Positions 23,846 to 33,557 are shown, counted from the stretch's first letter. The stretch is 64,000 bases of DNA from Nocardiopsis terrae (GCF_014651695.1 NZ_BMXJ01000001.1:598944-662943); one strand, 5' to 3'. The notes: generated from the sequence alone by a model not told the origin. Program-made: numbers and translations.

Positions 23846-26401
23846 TTACTGGCAGGCCTCGCACTCGGGGTCCTCGATGCCGCACGCCTGGCCGTCGACG
23901 ATCTCGAACTCGTCCTCGTTCGCCTCGGGCCCGGCCGCGGGGGCCGGGCTCGGAGCCGGGGAGGGGGACGGGCTCGGCGCCGGGGAGGCGGGCACCGCGG
24001 CGGCGGCCGGGGTGGCCGACACCGCGTTGAGGCGGCCGTCCGTGCCCTTCAGGGTGCTCTTCTCCACGTGGGTGGCGCTCTGCGAACGCAGGTAGTACGT
24101 GGTCTTGAGACCGGAGCGCCAGGCGCGGCGGTACAGGGCGTCCAGCTTCCTGCCGCTGGGAGCGCCCATGTACAGGTTCAGCGACTGGGCCTGGTCGATC
24201 CACTTCTGGCGGCGCGAACCGGCGTCCACCAGCCAGTCGGGGTCGACCTCGAAGGCGGTGGCGTACAGGGCCTTCAGGTCGTCCGGCACGCGGTCGACGG
24301 CGCCGAGGCTGCCGTCGTGCATCTTCAGCGCGGACACCATCTCGTCGTCCCAGAGACCGCGCTCCTTGAGGTCGCGGACCAGGTAGTCGTTGACCACGGT
24401 GAAGTCGCCGGACATGTTCGACTTCACGAACAGGTTCCGGTAGACCGGCTCGATCGACTGGCTGACGCCGGTGATGTTGGCGATGGTCGCGGTCGGCGCG
24501 ATCGCCATGACGTTGGAGTTGCGCATCCCGGTGGACTTGACCCGCTCGCGCAGGGAGTCCCAGTCCAGGGTCTCACCGCGGTCCATGTCCAGGTCGCCGC
24601 CGCGGGAGTCGGCGAGCAGGCGCAGGGAGTCGATCGGCAGGACGCCCCTGCTCCACAGCGAACCGTCGAAGCTCTCGTAGGCGCCGCGCTCGCCGGCCAG
24701 CTCCATGGACGCCTCGATGGCGTAGTAGCTGATCAGCTCCATGCTCTCGTCCGCGAAGGTCACCGCGCCCTCGGAGGCGAACGGTGTGCGGATCTTGAAC
24801 AGCGCGTCCTGGAAACCCATCAGGCCCAGGCCCACCGGGCGGTGGCGCATGTTCGCGCGGTGCGACTCGGGGATCGTGTAGAAGTTCACGTCGATGACGT
24901 TGTCGAGCATGCGCACGGCGGTGCGGACGGTGCGGCGCAGGCGCTCGACGTCGATGCCGTCCGGGCCCACGTGCTGGGCCAGGTTGACCGAGCCGAGGTT
25001 GCAGACCGCGACCTCGTCCTTGCTGGTGTTCAGCGTGATCTCGGTGCACAGGTTCGACGAGTGCACCACGCCGGTGTGCTGCTGCGGCGAGCGCAGGTTC
25101 GACGGGTCCTTGAAGGTGATCCACGGGTGGCCGGTCTCGAACAGCATGGTGAGCATGCGGCGCCACAGGTCCACGGCGGGCAGCTTCTTGGAGACCTTGA
25201 TCAGCCCGGCCTCGGCGTCGGCCTCGTACTTCTCGTACGCCTCGACGAAGTCCCTGCCGTACTTGTCGTGCAGGTCGGGGACCTCGTCCGGGGAGAACAG
25301 GGTCCAGGTGCCCTGCTCCTCCACACGCTTCATGAACAGGTCCGGAACCCAGTTCGCGGTGTTCATGTCGTGCGTGCGGCGGCGCTCGTCACCGGTGTTC
25401 TTGCGGAGGTCGAGGAACTCCTCGATGTCGATGTGCCAGGTCTCCAGGTAGGCGCAGACCGCGCCCTTGCGCTTGCCGCCCTGGTTGACCGCCACGGCGG
25501 TGTCGTTGGCGATCTTCAGGAACGGGACGACGCCCTGGCTCTTGCCGTTGGTGCCCTTGATGTGCGAGCCCAGGCCGCGGACCGGGGTCCAGTCGTTGCC
25601 GAGGCCGCCCGAGTACTTGGACAGCATGGCGTTGTTGCTGATGCCGTGGAAGATGTCGTGCAGGTCGTCGCCGACCGTGGTCAGGAAGCAGGACGAGAGC
25701 TGCGCCCGCACCGTGCCCGAGTTGAACAGGGTGGGTGTGGAGGCCATGAAGTCGAACGAGCTCAGCAGCTCGTAGAACTCGATCGCGCGGGCCTCGCGGT
25801 CGTCCTCGTTGAGCGCCAGGCCCATCGCCACGCGCATGAAGAACGCCTGCGGGAGCTCGTAGCGGACCTCGTCGCTGTGCAGGAAGTAGCGGTCGTAGAG
25901 GGTCTGGATACCGAGGAAGGTGAACTGCTCGTCGCGCTCGGCGTGCAGGGCCCTGCCCAGGCGCTCCATGTCGAACTTGGCCAGCGCCGGGTCGAGCTGT
26001 CCCAGGTCGATGCCGCGGCCGACGTAGGCGGCCAGGTAGGTGGCGTAGCGCTCGGACATCTCGGACTGGCTGGCGGTCTCGGGGGCGCCTCCGACGAAGC
26101 TCAGGGCCTCGGTGCGGAGCTTGTCCAGCAGCAGGCGCGCGGCCACGTACGAGTAGTTCGGGTCGACCTCCACGAAGCTGCGGGCGGCCATGACCAGGGC
26201 CAGCTCGACCTCGGAGTCGGGGATGCCGGGGTAGAAGCCGCGACGCGCCTCGGTGAGGACCTTCTCCGCCGAAACACCGGTGAGCCGCGCACAGGCCTCG
26301 GTTACGACGTGCTCGATCCGGTCGATGGCGGCGCGGGCGCCACCACCGTCGGTCGGCTCGGGCCGAACGGATGCGGGCACGGCCTCGACGTCAAGGGTCA
26401 T
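23846..26401 (-). CDS. nrdA: Class I ribonucleotide reductase large (catalytic) subunit
   Basis: The catalytic R1 subunit, 851 residues. An N-terminal region ends in an ATP-cone-like segment ([14 protein letters not shown]). The barrel holds the active-site loop [10 protein letters not shown], the cysteine segments [11 protein letters not shown] and QLSSCFL, and [20 protein letters not shown]. The redox tail is [12 protein letters not shown]. An Ala/Pro/Ser linker of about 35 residues ([16 protein letters not shown]) separates tail from barrel, longer and simpler than usual. Start ATG 26401 has GGAG 7 bases upstream; the longer frame is rejected. An NrdR-like box and a folded leader lie upstream. 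Confidence 0.95.
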   Translation of the reverse strand: MTLDVEAVPASVRPEPTDGGGARAAIDRIEHVVTEACARLTGVSAEKVLTEARRGFYPGIPDSEVELALVMAARSFVEVDPNYSYVAARLLLDKLRTEALSFVGGAPETASQSEMSERYATYLAAYVGRGIDLGQLDPALAKFDMERLGRALHAERDEQFTFLGIQTLYDRYFLHSDEVRYELPQAFFMRVAMGLALNEDDREARAIEFYELLSSFDFMASTPTLFNSGTVRAQLSSCFLTTVGDDLHDIFHGISNNAMLSKYSGGLGNDWTPVRGLGSHIKGTNGKSQGVVPFLKIANDTAVAVNQGGKRKGAVCAYLETWHIDIEEFLDLRKNTGDERRRTHDMNTANWVPDLFMKRVEEQGTWTLFSPDEVPDLHDKYGRDFVEAYEKYEADAEAGLIKVSKKLPAVDLWRRMLTMLFETGHPWITFKDPSNLRSPQQHTGVVHSSNLCTEITLNTSKDEVAVCNLGSVNLAQHVGPDGIDVERLRRTVRTAVRMLDNVIDVNFYTIPESHRANMRHRPVGLGLMGFQDALFKIRTPFASEGAVTFADESMELISYYAIEASMELAGERGAYESFDGSLWSRGVLPIDSLRLLADSRGGDLDMDRGETLDWDSLRERVKSTGMRNSNVMAIAPTATIANITGVSQSIEPVYRNLFVKSNMSGDFTVVNDYLVRDLKERGLWDDEMVSALKMHDGSLGAVDRVPDDLKALYATAFEVDPDWLVDAGSRRQKWIDQAQSLNLYMGAPSGRKLDALYRRAWRSGLKTTYYLRSQSATHVEKSTLKGTDGRLNAVSATPAAAAVPASPAPSPSPSPAPSPAPAAGPEANEDEFEIVDGQACGIEDPECEACQ

Positions 26402-26700
26402 ACAGCGGCTCCAACCTCGGTAAACAAGAGTCCCGGCGGGGAACGGGGGTTCACGAGCGGCAGGCGCGCGGCTCGCACCGGTGGACCGCCGCACTGGATG
26501 CGGAGGATCCTGTGACCGGTGGGTCGCGGCGACTCCCCTCGACGCCCCCTCGTCTGGGTAGCTGGTGGCAGGGCCTGGGGCCCGCGGGTGACCTACTCGT
26601 CCACCGACGTCCGGGGCCGGTCGGACCCCGGTCCGGGTGGCGGTCGTCGTTCCCGCCTGCTTCACCAGGGCGGGAACCCCGGTGAACCACCAACGGGTCC
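26402..26700 (-). promoter_or_regulatory. Long structured leader of nrdA with H-type pseudoknot potential
   Basis: Between the probable promoter (near 26705) and nrdA lies a leader of about 300 bases. On the minus strand TTCACCGGGG (26686-26677) pairs with CCCTGGTGAA (26670-26661), one G-U, around a 6-base loop TTCCCG. That loop is complementary to CGGGAA (26655-26650), giving H-type pseudoknot topology. The same bases can form the alternative 9-bp stem GTTCCCGCC/GGCGGGAAC. Further hairpins include CGGACC/GGTCCG and CACCGGT/ACCGGTG. The AdoCbl-riboswitch consensus was not found. Possible riboswitch; ligand unknown. Confidence 0.45.
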
Positions 26701-26702
26701 CG

Positions 26703-26718
26703 ATACTACATCTAGGGG
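26703..26718. promoter_or_regulatory. NrdR-type box upstream of nrdA
   Basis: ATACTACATCTAGGGG keeps the TACATCTA core of actinobacterial NrdR boxes (ACACTACATCTAGTGT type). A weaker partner (CCGCAAGATAATGGCG, 26735-26750) lies about three helical turns away, as paired NrdR boxes usually do. TAGTAT on the minus strand overlaps it as a possible -10. NrdR would repress nrdA-nrdB when dNTP is sufficient. Confidence 0.55.
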
Positions 26719-27092
26719 CTCCCGCCTTGGAACACCGCAAGATAATGGCGTGTTGCGGATTTCTCAGATTCTTCGACACCCGTCGAACACACGCATGGAG
26801 CGTGGTATGAGTGCCTCGCGAACACCCGATTCCGGTGCACGCCCCGCCGGGTTCGCAGGCTTTCGGAGAGGGTCGGACACAGCCTAGAACGTCGCCGGGG
26901 CGGACGTGTCCGAGCCGCTCCCGGAGATCGGCCACAGAACGGCGCAGGAGCGCCGGGAAGGGACCCGTGCACGGGGGGCCGCGTCGACGGAACCCGGCGT
27001 ACCAGGTCGGTACGGTGCGATGGGGCTGCCGTCACGTGTCCGGAACCGGACGACGGCCCCCGGCCCAGGATCACCGGGGCGCGTCAGAAAGC

Positions 27093-27665
27093 TCACTCCT
27101 CGTCGAGACGGCGGTCCAGGTCGTCCTCGGACAGGCCCAGATCGGTCCGGATCCGGAAACGGATCCTCAGGAGCTCCACGAACAGGTCGCGGACGTAGGC
27201 GGGCAGCGCCCCGCCCGCGAACCGGCGGGCGCCCTCGGTCGCCCAGCGTTCGGCCTCCTCCAGGTCGTCGTGGGCGTAGAGGACCTCGGCGACGTGGATG
27301 TGGGTCGCCAGCCCGGCCCGGGGGCCGCTCTCCAAACGCTTGAGGTGGTCGTAGGCCCGTTCGCGCTCGTCCAACTGGAGCAGGGCCCCGGCGCTCAGGG
27401 CGCGCGCGTCGACCACGGTGGGGCCGCCGTCGTCCATGGCCCGCTGGTAGGCGGCGCAGGCCCGCTCGAACTCCTGGGCGATCTCCCACTGCTCACCCGC
27501 GCGCACGAACAGCTCCGCGCGGGTGACCTCGCTTCCGGCGTCGACCCGGTTGGCCAGATCCAACAACTGGGCGGCGATCCTGCCGTGCTCACCGGATCGG
27601 ACGGCGTGGAATTCCAACCGATCGAGTTCTGCCGTCGTCACCTGGGTCAACCGCATCGCCCCCAT
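27093..27665 (-). CDS. TPR-like hypothetical protein
   Basis: A soluble 190-residue helical protein. It reads as stacked helix pairs (AELFVRAGEQWEIAQEFERACAAYQRAMD, ARALSAGALLQLDERERAYDHL, HIHVAEVLYAHDDLEEAERWATEGA) in TPR spacing, then an acidic tail. There is no signal peptide or catalytic motif. GTG/ATG choices cluster at 27656-27665 with GGGGAG upstream. It is 25 bases downstream of the NYN gene, probably in the same operon. No function is assigned. Confidence 0.7.
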   Translation of the reverse strand: MGAMRLTQVTTAELDRLEFHAVRSGEHGRIAAQLLDLANRVDAGSEVTRAELFVRAGEQWEIAQEFERACAAYQRAMDDGGPTVVDARALSAGALLQLDERERAYDHLKRLESGPRAGLATHIHVAEVLYAHDDLEEAERWATEGARRFAGGALPAYVRDLFVELLRIRFRIRTDLGLSEDDLDRRLDEE

Positions 27666-27690
27666 CCCCTACTCGCTCCCCCCACACCCG

Positions 27691-29445
27691 TCAGGCCCTG
27701 GCACGCTCCAACGCCTGCCAGAACCCGTGGCGCAGTCCGTCACGGACCTCGTCGCGCAACAGGTGGTCAATCGGGAGCGAGGAGCCCTGGAGCAGGCGCG
27801 CCTCCAGGTCGGAGGGCATCCGGGGCCTCCGGGCCAGTACGGCCTCGACCCACAGGGCGGGTGCCTCACGTGCGATCGACTCCGCGAAGTCGTTCCCTTC
27901 CTTGTGCGCGACACGCACCGCGTCATCAACGGTATGTGCGGCGGAGCCAGTCTGCTGGGCATATCCAGGACTGTGACCGGATTCCTGGTAACCACCGGCG
28001 CTGAACCGGCTGTCGAACTCGGGACCAGTAGGTTGCCGTTCCCCGAAGCGGGGCCCGGCGTGACCGCGGCGTGCGGCGTCAGTTTCCGTACTGGTCCCAT
28101 AGGTAGGGTTTGCTTCTGCCCCACCTCCGAAGCCTGGATCCTCACCGGGTCCGAACCTCAGGTCCTGTTGGGGTGGCGGGGTCTTTCTCTGCGGTGGCCT
28201 CTGCTGGGGTGCGAAGGAGACCTGTGGACCCGTTCCGCTGTCGAAGGCCCTCTGCGGCCCGGTCCCGTGGAAGGACTGCTGCGGGCCCGTTCCGTGGAAG
28301 GACTGCTGGGGTCCGGTCCCGTGGAAGGACTGCTGCGGGCCGGTGCCGTCGAAGGGCGGCTGGGGGCCGGCCATCGGCTGACCCTGGCCCTGCGCCGGTC
28401 TGTTGGGGAGCCCGTAGCCCCCCTGTTCGGCACCGCCCATGGCCTGGTGTCCACCGGTTCCCGGAGGCGCGTACCCGCCCTGGCCGTTGGCTCCGTGCCC
28501 GTTCTGGGCCGGGTGCCCTCCGGCGGCGCCGGGGTAGGCACCGTTGCCGTTGGACGGGGCCTGGCCGCCCGAGGGGAAGCCGTTCGCGTCGATCCCGCCG
28601 GGGGCCGGGGAGGAGTTCTCCGTGCCCGGCCCGGCCAGGTGGTCGACACCGCGCTGTTGCGCTATCGACCGGCGCATCGCCCGCAACTGGTCCATCGCGC
28701 TGCCCTGGGGGACGGACTGGCCGCCGGTGCCCGCGAACATCGCCTCGAGCCCGCCGGTGGAGGTGTCGGCCGGTTCGCCCATGCCGGTGTCAGCGGTCGC
28801 CGCGGGCTGGCGCGGTCCGGGCTGGCGCGGCGCCTCGGGTGCGGACCGGGCACGGCCGTTGGCGAAGGGCGTGGTCGTCTTCGCGGCGTTCTCCTGGGTG
28901 GACCCCCCGCCGGAGAGCAGGCTGACGTGCGGACGCAGGTGCCCCGCACCGATCTCGATGAGGTCGTCGCACTCCCGGCGCAGCGCGCGGGAGATGGTCC
29001 AGTTGCCCTCGACCGAGATGTGCACGACGGTGACCCGTACACCCATGTCCTGGACGTCGGCGACCACCGGGGCCATGTCCTCGTCCCCGCTGACCAGGAC
29101 CGCGTCGCACAGGACACCGGTGCGGGCCAGGGTGGTGAGGTCGCGCTGGACGTAGCTCTCCACGCCCTCCCTGCGGCCCGGCCGTATCCGGGCAGCACGG
29201 AACTTGACCCCGGGGATGTCCGCGATCCCGTCCTGCTCCTGGCCTCTCCGGTCGTCGGCGACCGCCTCGTACCAGTAGCAGCGCAGCAGCGGCAGCCCCG
29301 TCCGGTCCCGCGCCACCTCGTTGAGGAACTGGACGAGACCGGAATAGTCCCAGGCGACGGAGTCCCGGTTACGGGTTCCGTGCACGGCCATCGCACCGTC
29401 GGCGAGAAGGTATCCCGCGTCGACGAACAACGCGCAACGGTCCAC
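27691..29445 (-). CDS. NYN-domain protein with repetitive Gly/Pro/Gln linker
   Basis: About 584 residues. Residues 1-165 form a NYN (PIN-like) domain: CALFVDAGYLL carries the first Asp, and AVLVSGDEDMAPVVADVQDMG carries the acidic metal-binding cluster. This suggests an RNase or nucleic-acid-binding role. Residues about 190-500 are low complexity, with an 11-residue repeat (QQSFHGTGP) three to four times. The C-terminal 80 residues (PSDLEARLLQGSSLPIDHLLRDEVRDGLRHGFW) form a conserved helical domain in actinobacterial NYN proteins. GTG 29445 is preferred; the extra 18 codons upstream are not family-like. Confidence 0.82.
   Translation of the reverse strand: MDRCALFVDAGYLLADGAMAVHGTRNRDSVAWDYSGLVQFLNEVARDRTGLPLLRCYWYEAVADDRRGQEQDGIADIPGVKFRAARIRPGRREGVESYVQRDLTTLARTGVLCDAVLVSGDEDMAPVVADVQDMGVRVTVVHISVEGNWTISRALRRECDDLIEIGAGHLRPHVSLLSGGGSTQENAAKTTTPFANGRARSAPEAPRQPGPRQPAATADTGMGEPADTSTGGLEAMFAGTGGQSVPQGSAMDQLRAMRRSIAQQRGVDHLAGPGTENSSPAPGGIDANGFPSGGQAPSNGNGAYPGAAGGHPAQNGHGANGQGGYAPPGTGGHQAMGGAEQGGYGLPNRPAQGQGQPMAGPQPPFDGTGPQQSFHGTGPQQSFHGTGPQQSFHGTGPQRAFDSGTGPQVSFAPQQRPPQRKTPPPQQDLRFGPGEDPGFGGGAEANPTYGTSTETDAARRGHAGPRFGERQPTGPEFDSRFSAGGYQESGHSPGYAQQTGSAAHTVDDAVRVAHKEGNDFAESIAREAPALWVEAVLARRPRMPSDLEARLLQGSSLPIDHLLRDEVRDGLRHGFWQALERARA
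28252..28357. repeat. 33-bp tandem repeat inside the NYN gene
   Basis: Three near-identical units built around CCGTGGAAGGACTGCTG, plus a diverged copy, encode the QSFHGTGPQ repeats. The unit is 33 bases (11 codons), so copy-number change keeps frame. Confidence 0.85.
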
Positions 29446-29644
29446 GTGACACCGCCCCCTTCCCTGTCGATCTCTGGGCCATGTCCATGACCGGGGCACA
29501 GCCTAGCCAAGTCTGTATCGGTTTGCGTGCCCACTATGAACACTGACAGTTACGGTCTTGCTACGCACAAACGGACCTCCGGGGTGGAGACCGGCCTACC
29601 GACCACCCTCTGAGGACCGGAAACCGCCTAGCGGCAGCTGGCTC

Positions 29645-32524
29645 TCAGACGCGCATCGGGGCGGTGAGGGCGACGACGCCCACCACAACGGCATCCTGTC
29701 CGGAGGAGATTCGGATATCCGTTTCGCGCCCGAGTACTGCGTCGAATCGGACCACGTCGACCCCGAACACCATCGGGTCCCCGACCGCCCCCCTCGCGGA
29801 GCTCGTGAAGGCGTTGTCCGCACCGCCGTGCCCCCCGGTCGGCGCGAGCGGGGTCCCGCCCACCGTCACCCGGTCGCCGCCCAGGTCGGCGTCACCCTCC
29901 CAGGCCACCACGTCGAACCGCGCCGGGACCGACTCCGGCAGCAGACCCGACACCGGGAACCCCGCACCGGCCCGGTCCTGGAAGACCGCGGTGGTCTCGT
30001 CCAGGACCATCGCCTGGTGGGCGCCCTCCACCGCCGGGTCCTCCAGCACCACCACCAGGCTCCAGCCCGCGTGGACGCCCCGGCCCTCCCGGGCCGGGAT
30101 GTCGCCGACCCACCACTCACCGCCGCCGTTCTCCCGGACCAGCTCGGTGACGTTGGCGAACGCCTGGTAGGCCGGGTATCCGGGCAGCTCGGCGGCGCGG
30201 GTGTCGGAGGAGGCGACCGTCGTGTAGTCGGCCATGCCCGGCCCCTTCACCCGGGCGGTCGGCGAGCCCGGCTCCCCCGCCGCGGAGAAGTACAGGCCCG
30301 CCCAGCGCACCGAGCCGCCCTCGGGGAGTTCCCAGGTGGCGGAGCTGGAGGAGGTGGTCGTGGGGTTCTGGTCCCGGTCCAGCGGGGCCATCACCCAGTT
30401 GTCGTTGTCGAGCCGATCGCCCGACCGCTCGCGCGCCCGCGCGCACTCTCCGGGCGCCTCCTCCGAGCCCTCCTCCTCGTCGTACCCGGGGGCGGGCGAG
30501 GGTTCGGCCGGGGCCTCGGGTACGGGCGGGCCCGTACTCCCGGCCCCGTCCTGGGCGCCCTCCTCGTCGGCGGCCTCCTCCTGTCCGACACCGTCCGTGC
30601 CCTGTTCCGCCTCGGGCACATCGTTACCGGATTCGTCCTCGGAGCCGTCGAGAATCCCACCGCCCCCGAGAACATCACCGAGCCCATCATTCACACCGGG
30701 CCCAGGACTCTCCGGGTCGGCCGGAGCCCTGCGCAGGTCGGCGTCCTCCTGCTCCTGCGCACCGGGCGTCGCGGGCCCCTCCTGGGGCCCGGGCGGGACG
30801 GCGGGGCGTTCGTCCGGTGGGCTCTCCGGCAGCCCCGGCCACCCCCACCACGGCCAGGGCCACCCGCCCTGCGGCGGTTCCGGTTCGGTACAGGTCAACA
30901 GGGCGTTGCCGACGGTCTCCGTACGCACCTGGCCCGCGGTGGCGTAGCGCGCCGTGGTTCCGTCCGGGGTCACGCCCCGCTCGCCGGTGGCCCGGAAACT
31001 CACCCCGTCCGAGGAGATCACCACGCTGGCGGGCACGTCGACGTCGGCGTCGGGCGCCACCCGGACGTCGAGGAACTGGGTACTGCTCTCCCCCTCGTCC
31101 ATCCCGGGGCGCACGCACTCGCCGCCGCCGCTCCCGGCCGCACAGCCCCAGTCGCCGTGGCCGACCGCCATCGGGACGGCGCTCCCCGCGCCGCCGGAGG
31201 AGATCATCTCCACCCCGGGCGGCAGGGTGATGGCGGCGACCACGTCCTCCACGGTGGACGCCCCCGTGTTGAGCACGTCCAGGACCATGATCCCTTCCTC
31301 CCCCGGCACCAGCGCGCCGACCGGGTCGATACCCGCCGCGAACAGGGGTCGGGGCGCCTCGGGCTCCTCCGGGGGCTCAGGGGGGCCGGGTACCTCCGGG
31401 GTCTCGGGATCCTCCGGGGCGGGTGCCGGGGCCGGGGGGACGTCAGCCGGAATCGCGGGCACCGGTTCCGGTGCCGGGGCGTCCGGGGCGGGCGGAGCCT
31501 GGGCGGGCGGGGCCGCCGGGGGGTCGGCGGGGGCCGGTTCCCCGCCGGGCCGCTGCTCCGACTGGGGGGCCGCGGCGGGCGGAGGGTCCGCCGGGGGCGC
31601 GCCCTCCCCGCCGACCAGGGCGAGCGCCACCGCGACGGCCACACAGGCCGACGCCGTCGCTCCGGCCGTGGCCTGCTGCTGGCCCCGGGACATCCGGTTC
31701 CACCAGGCACCGGCCGCGATCCCTCCCGGCGTCGCGGTGAGGTAGCCCGTGGCACCGAAACCGACCACCAGGGGGAGGACGATCCCGCGCAGACCGACGT
31801 TGACGTCCATCAGCTCCGCGTACACCTCGCGGCAGTCCGCGCAGTCGTCCAGGTGCCGGTCGACCTTGGTGGTGTCGCGTTTGGACAGGCCGCCGCGCAC
31901 GTAGGCGCCGAGCAGCCCGAGCGTGGGACGGCAGGCCTCCGCCGCTCCCCCGCCCGCCAGGTGCATCTGGAGGTAGGCCTGGCGCAGCCCCTCACGCGCC
32001 CGGTAGGCCAGGGCGGCCACACCGTTGGCGTTCATCCCGAGGATGGTCGCCGCCTCCGCGGGCTTGACCCCCTCGATCTCCGTGTGCCAGAGCACGGACT
32101 GCCAGCGTTCGGGCAGGGAGAGGAAGGCGCGGGCGATCAGTGATCGTTCCAGGCCCTCCAGGGCCGGGTCGACGAAGGGTTCGCCGGAGTCGTAACTCTC
32201 CATGTCGTCGGTGACGACCTGGCGCTTCTCCCCTCTGCCCCGGTCGTAGGCGGCGTTGCGGACCGCTGTGAGCAGGTAGGGGCGGAAGGCGTCGCTGGGT
32301 CCGCCGCCGCGTTGGATGACGCTGAGCACCTTGGTGAACGCCTCGGCGACCGCGTCCTCGACCTCGGCCTCACCGCGCAGCAGCTGACGCGCCAGACCGC
32401 GGGCGGCCCCGGCATGGCGTTCGTAGAGGGTTCCGTAGGCGACGTTGTCACCGGACTTCACCCGTTCGATGATTTCGGCGTCACCGAGGAGTGTCTCTGT
32501 GTGATCGCCTTCGGCGTCGGTCAC
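29645..32524 (-). CDS. ECF sigma factor fused to zinc-finger, membrane and extracellular adhesin-like domains
   Basis: A 959-residue fusion. Residues 1-90 are sigma region 2 (NVAYGTLYERHAGAARGLARQL, then EDAVAEAFTKVL). Residues about 128-190 are sigma region 4 (LPERWQSVLWHTEIEGVKPAEAA). HLDDCADC near residue 228 is the zinc motif of anti-sigma domains. Hydrophobic segments follow (about 245-275 and 290-310). Then come long Pro/Ala/Glu linkers, a DUF11-like Ig region (about 415-550) and a C-terminal beta-rich domain (about 690-959) resembling DUF3344. This matches the ECF class in which sigma, anti-sigma and sensor are one chain. GTG start with AAGGG upstream. Confidence 0.82.
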   Translation of the reverse strand: MTDAEGDHTETLLGDAEIIERVKSGDNVAYGTLYERHAGAARGLARQLLRGEAEVEDAVAEAFTKVLSVIQRGGGPSDAFRPYLLTAVRNAAYDRGRGEKRQVVTDDMESYDSGEPFVDPALEGLERSLIARAFLSLPERWQSVLWHTEIEGVKPAEAATILGMNANGVAALAYRAREGLRQAYLQMHLAGGGAAEACRPTLGLLGAYVRGGLSKRDTTKVDRHLDDCADCREVYAELMDVNVGLRGIVLPLVVGFGATGYLTATPGGIAAGAWWNRMSRGQQQATAGATASACVAVAVALALVGGEGAPPADPPPAAAPQSEQRPGGEPAPADPPAAPPAQAPPAPDAPAPEPVPAIPADVPPAPAPAPEDPETPEVPGPPEPPEEPEAPRPLFAAGIDPVGALVPGEEGIMVLDVLNTGASTVEDVVAAITLPPGVEMISSGGAGSAVPMAVGHGDWGCAAGSGGGECVRPGMDEGESSTQFLDVRVAPDADVDVPASVVISSDGVSFRATGERGVTPDGTTARYATAGQVRTETVGNALLTCTEPEPPQGGWPWPWWGWPGLPESPPDERPAVPPGPQEGPATPGAQEQEDADLRRAPADPESPGPGVNDGLGDVLGGGGILDGSEDESGNDVPEAEQGTDGVGQEEAADEEGAQDGAGSTGPPVPEAPAEPSPAPGYDEEEGSEEAPGECARARERSGDRLDNDNWVMAPLDRDQNPTTTSSSSATWELPEGGSVRWAGLYFSAAGEPGSPTARVKGPGMADYTTVASSDTRAAELPGYPAYQAFANVTELVRENGGGEWWVGDIPAREGRGVHAGWSLVVVLEDPAVEGAHQAMVLDETTAVFQDRAGAGFPVSGLLPESVPARFDVVAWEGDADLGGDRVTVGGTPLAPTGGHGGADNAFTSSARGAVGDPMVFGVDVVRFDAVLGRETDIRISSGQDAVVVGVVALTAPMRV

Positions 32525-32743
32525 CCAGCGCCCTTTCGTGGTCAGCTCCCCCGCCGCGAGCCAGCCGGAGGCGCAGGGGGCGGGTTCGGTGTCGAAGAAT
32601 CACGTGCTCAAAAAATATCCCGTATCCGCGTCATAGCCGCCACCGATCTCCGTGATTGGAGTGAGGGAGAGCGGAGGGGGCCCACCGCGGGGGCGCGGAC
32701 CCACCTCCGTTCACCTGGCCGAACGACGACCGGGAGCAGTGCC

Positions 32744-33499
32744 ATGGGCGAGATCGATGTGGGTGCCGGGGCGCGGGGCCGTGTGGTTCGCCGTGCCCGG
32801 GAACTGCGTGCGCCGTGGGGGCGCCGGAGCAGGGAGGAGGGGTGGAACCCCGCCGAGGACTGGTGGACGCCCTCGGTGGACGCCGTCTGTGAGGCCCACG
32901 CGTGCGGGGGCGACCTGACCGGTGCCTGCACCCGGCTCGGGGAGGCCCGGGCCCGCTCCGGGGTCGGCATCGGCCGGGCCCTGGCCGACCTCGACGCCTT
33001 CGCCCGGGTCGCGGGCTGGGACCTCGTCCCGTTCCACCTCGTCCTCGCCCTGGCCGAGGGCTGGGTGGAGGGCGGACGCGGACGGAACACCTGCCAGGAC
33101 CCGCTGACCGGCCTGGCCAGCGAGGAGTACCTGCGCACCCGGGTCGGTGAGCTCTACCGGGGCGCGAACGAGACCGTCCCCGCCGCTTTCGGGCACCAGC
33201 TCGTCGTGGTCGCGCTGGACCCCTCGCTCGACCCCTGGCGACGGACCGCCCGGATGATCGTCCTCGGACACGAACTGCGCCGCTTCTTCACCCGCGGCGA
33301 GTCGGTGTGCCTGGTCAGTCGCGGCCGGATCGCCGTGGTCGCCCGGGACGGCCCCGCGTTGACGGCGGAGCTGGACGAGCTGCGCGAGGGGATCTGCTGG
33401 GACCACGGGGCCGCAGTGTGGTCGGTCCCGATGCCCGGAACCCACCGGGAGGCCGCTTCCCTGCTCGACGGCCTGGGGAGGCCGCGACGGGGCCGATGA
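32744..33499 (+). CDS. Degenerate GGDEF-like domain protein
   Basis: A soluble protein of 251 residues, divergent from the sigma-fusion gene. Residues 1-110 are helical and Trp-rich (NPAEDWWTPSVDAVCEAHACGG). Residues about 125-250 start with DPLTGLASEEYLRTRVGELYR, the usual entry of GGDEF domains. However, no GGDEF/GGEEF loop follows; FTRGESVCLVSRGRIAVVA stands in its place. Diguanylate cyclase activity is therefore unlikely; nucleotide sensing or a scaffold role is possible. ATG 32744 has GGGAG 7 bases upstream. Confidence 0.65.
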   Translation: MGEIDVGAGARGRVVRRARELRAPWGRRSREEGWNPAEDWWTPSVDAVCEAHACGGDLTGACTRLGEARARSGVGIGRALADLDAFARVAGWDLVPFHLVLALAEGWVEGGRGRNTCQDPLTGLASEEYLRTRVGELYRGANETVPAAFGHQLVVVALDPSLDPWRRTARMIVLGHELRRFFTRGESVCLVSRGRIAVVARDGPALTAELDELREGICWDHGAAVWSVPMPGTHREAASLLDGLGRPRRGR

Positions 33500-33514
33500 C
33501 CCACCGACGCCGTT

Positions 33515-33557
33515 CCGGACCGTGCGGCCCTCCTTGAGGGGGGAGGGCCCGGTTCGG
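33515..33557 (+). terminator. Hairpin terminator after the GGDEF-like gene
   Basis: The stem pairs GGCCCTCC (33526-33533) with GGAGGGCC (33542-33549). An outer CCGGACCG/CGGTTCGG pair with one G-U extends it. It is 16 bases after the stop codon. Confidence 0.65.

Larger units (their letters stand above)
26402..27092. other. 691-base region upstream of nrdA
   Basis: 26402-26750 holds the leader and NrdR-like boxes described separately. 26751-27092 has no convincing gene. It includes a GTCCGGAACCGGAC palindrome (27038-27051) near the end of the TPR gene. Long frames crossing here are extensions or shadows of nrdA. Confidence 0.5.

Noticed and set aside
26402..26760. Cobalamin (AdoCbl) riboswitch before nrdA
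   Set aside because: Streptomyces nrdABS has one, so I looked for the GGGAA-GGTG-TCC box and the closing AGTC-GAAGACC segment. Neither is present in order; only short chance matches were found.
32744..33499. Active diguanylate cyclase
   Set aside because: The DPLTGL entry motif is present but there is no GGDEF/GGEEF loop, so catalysis is unlikely.
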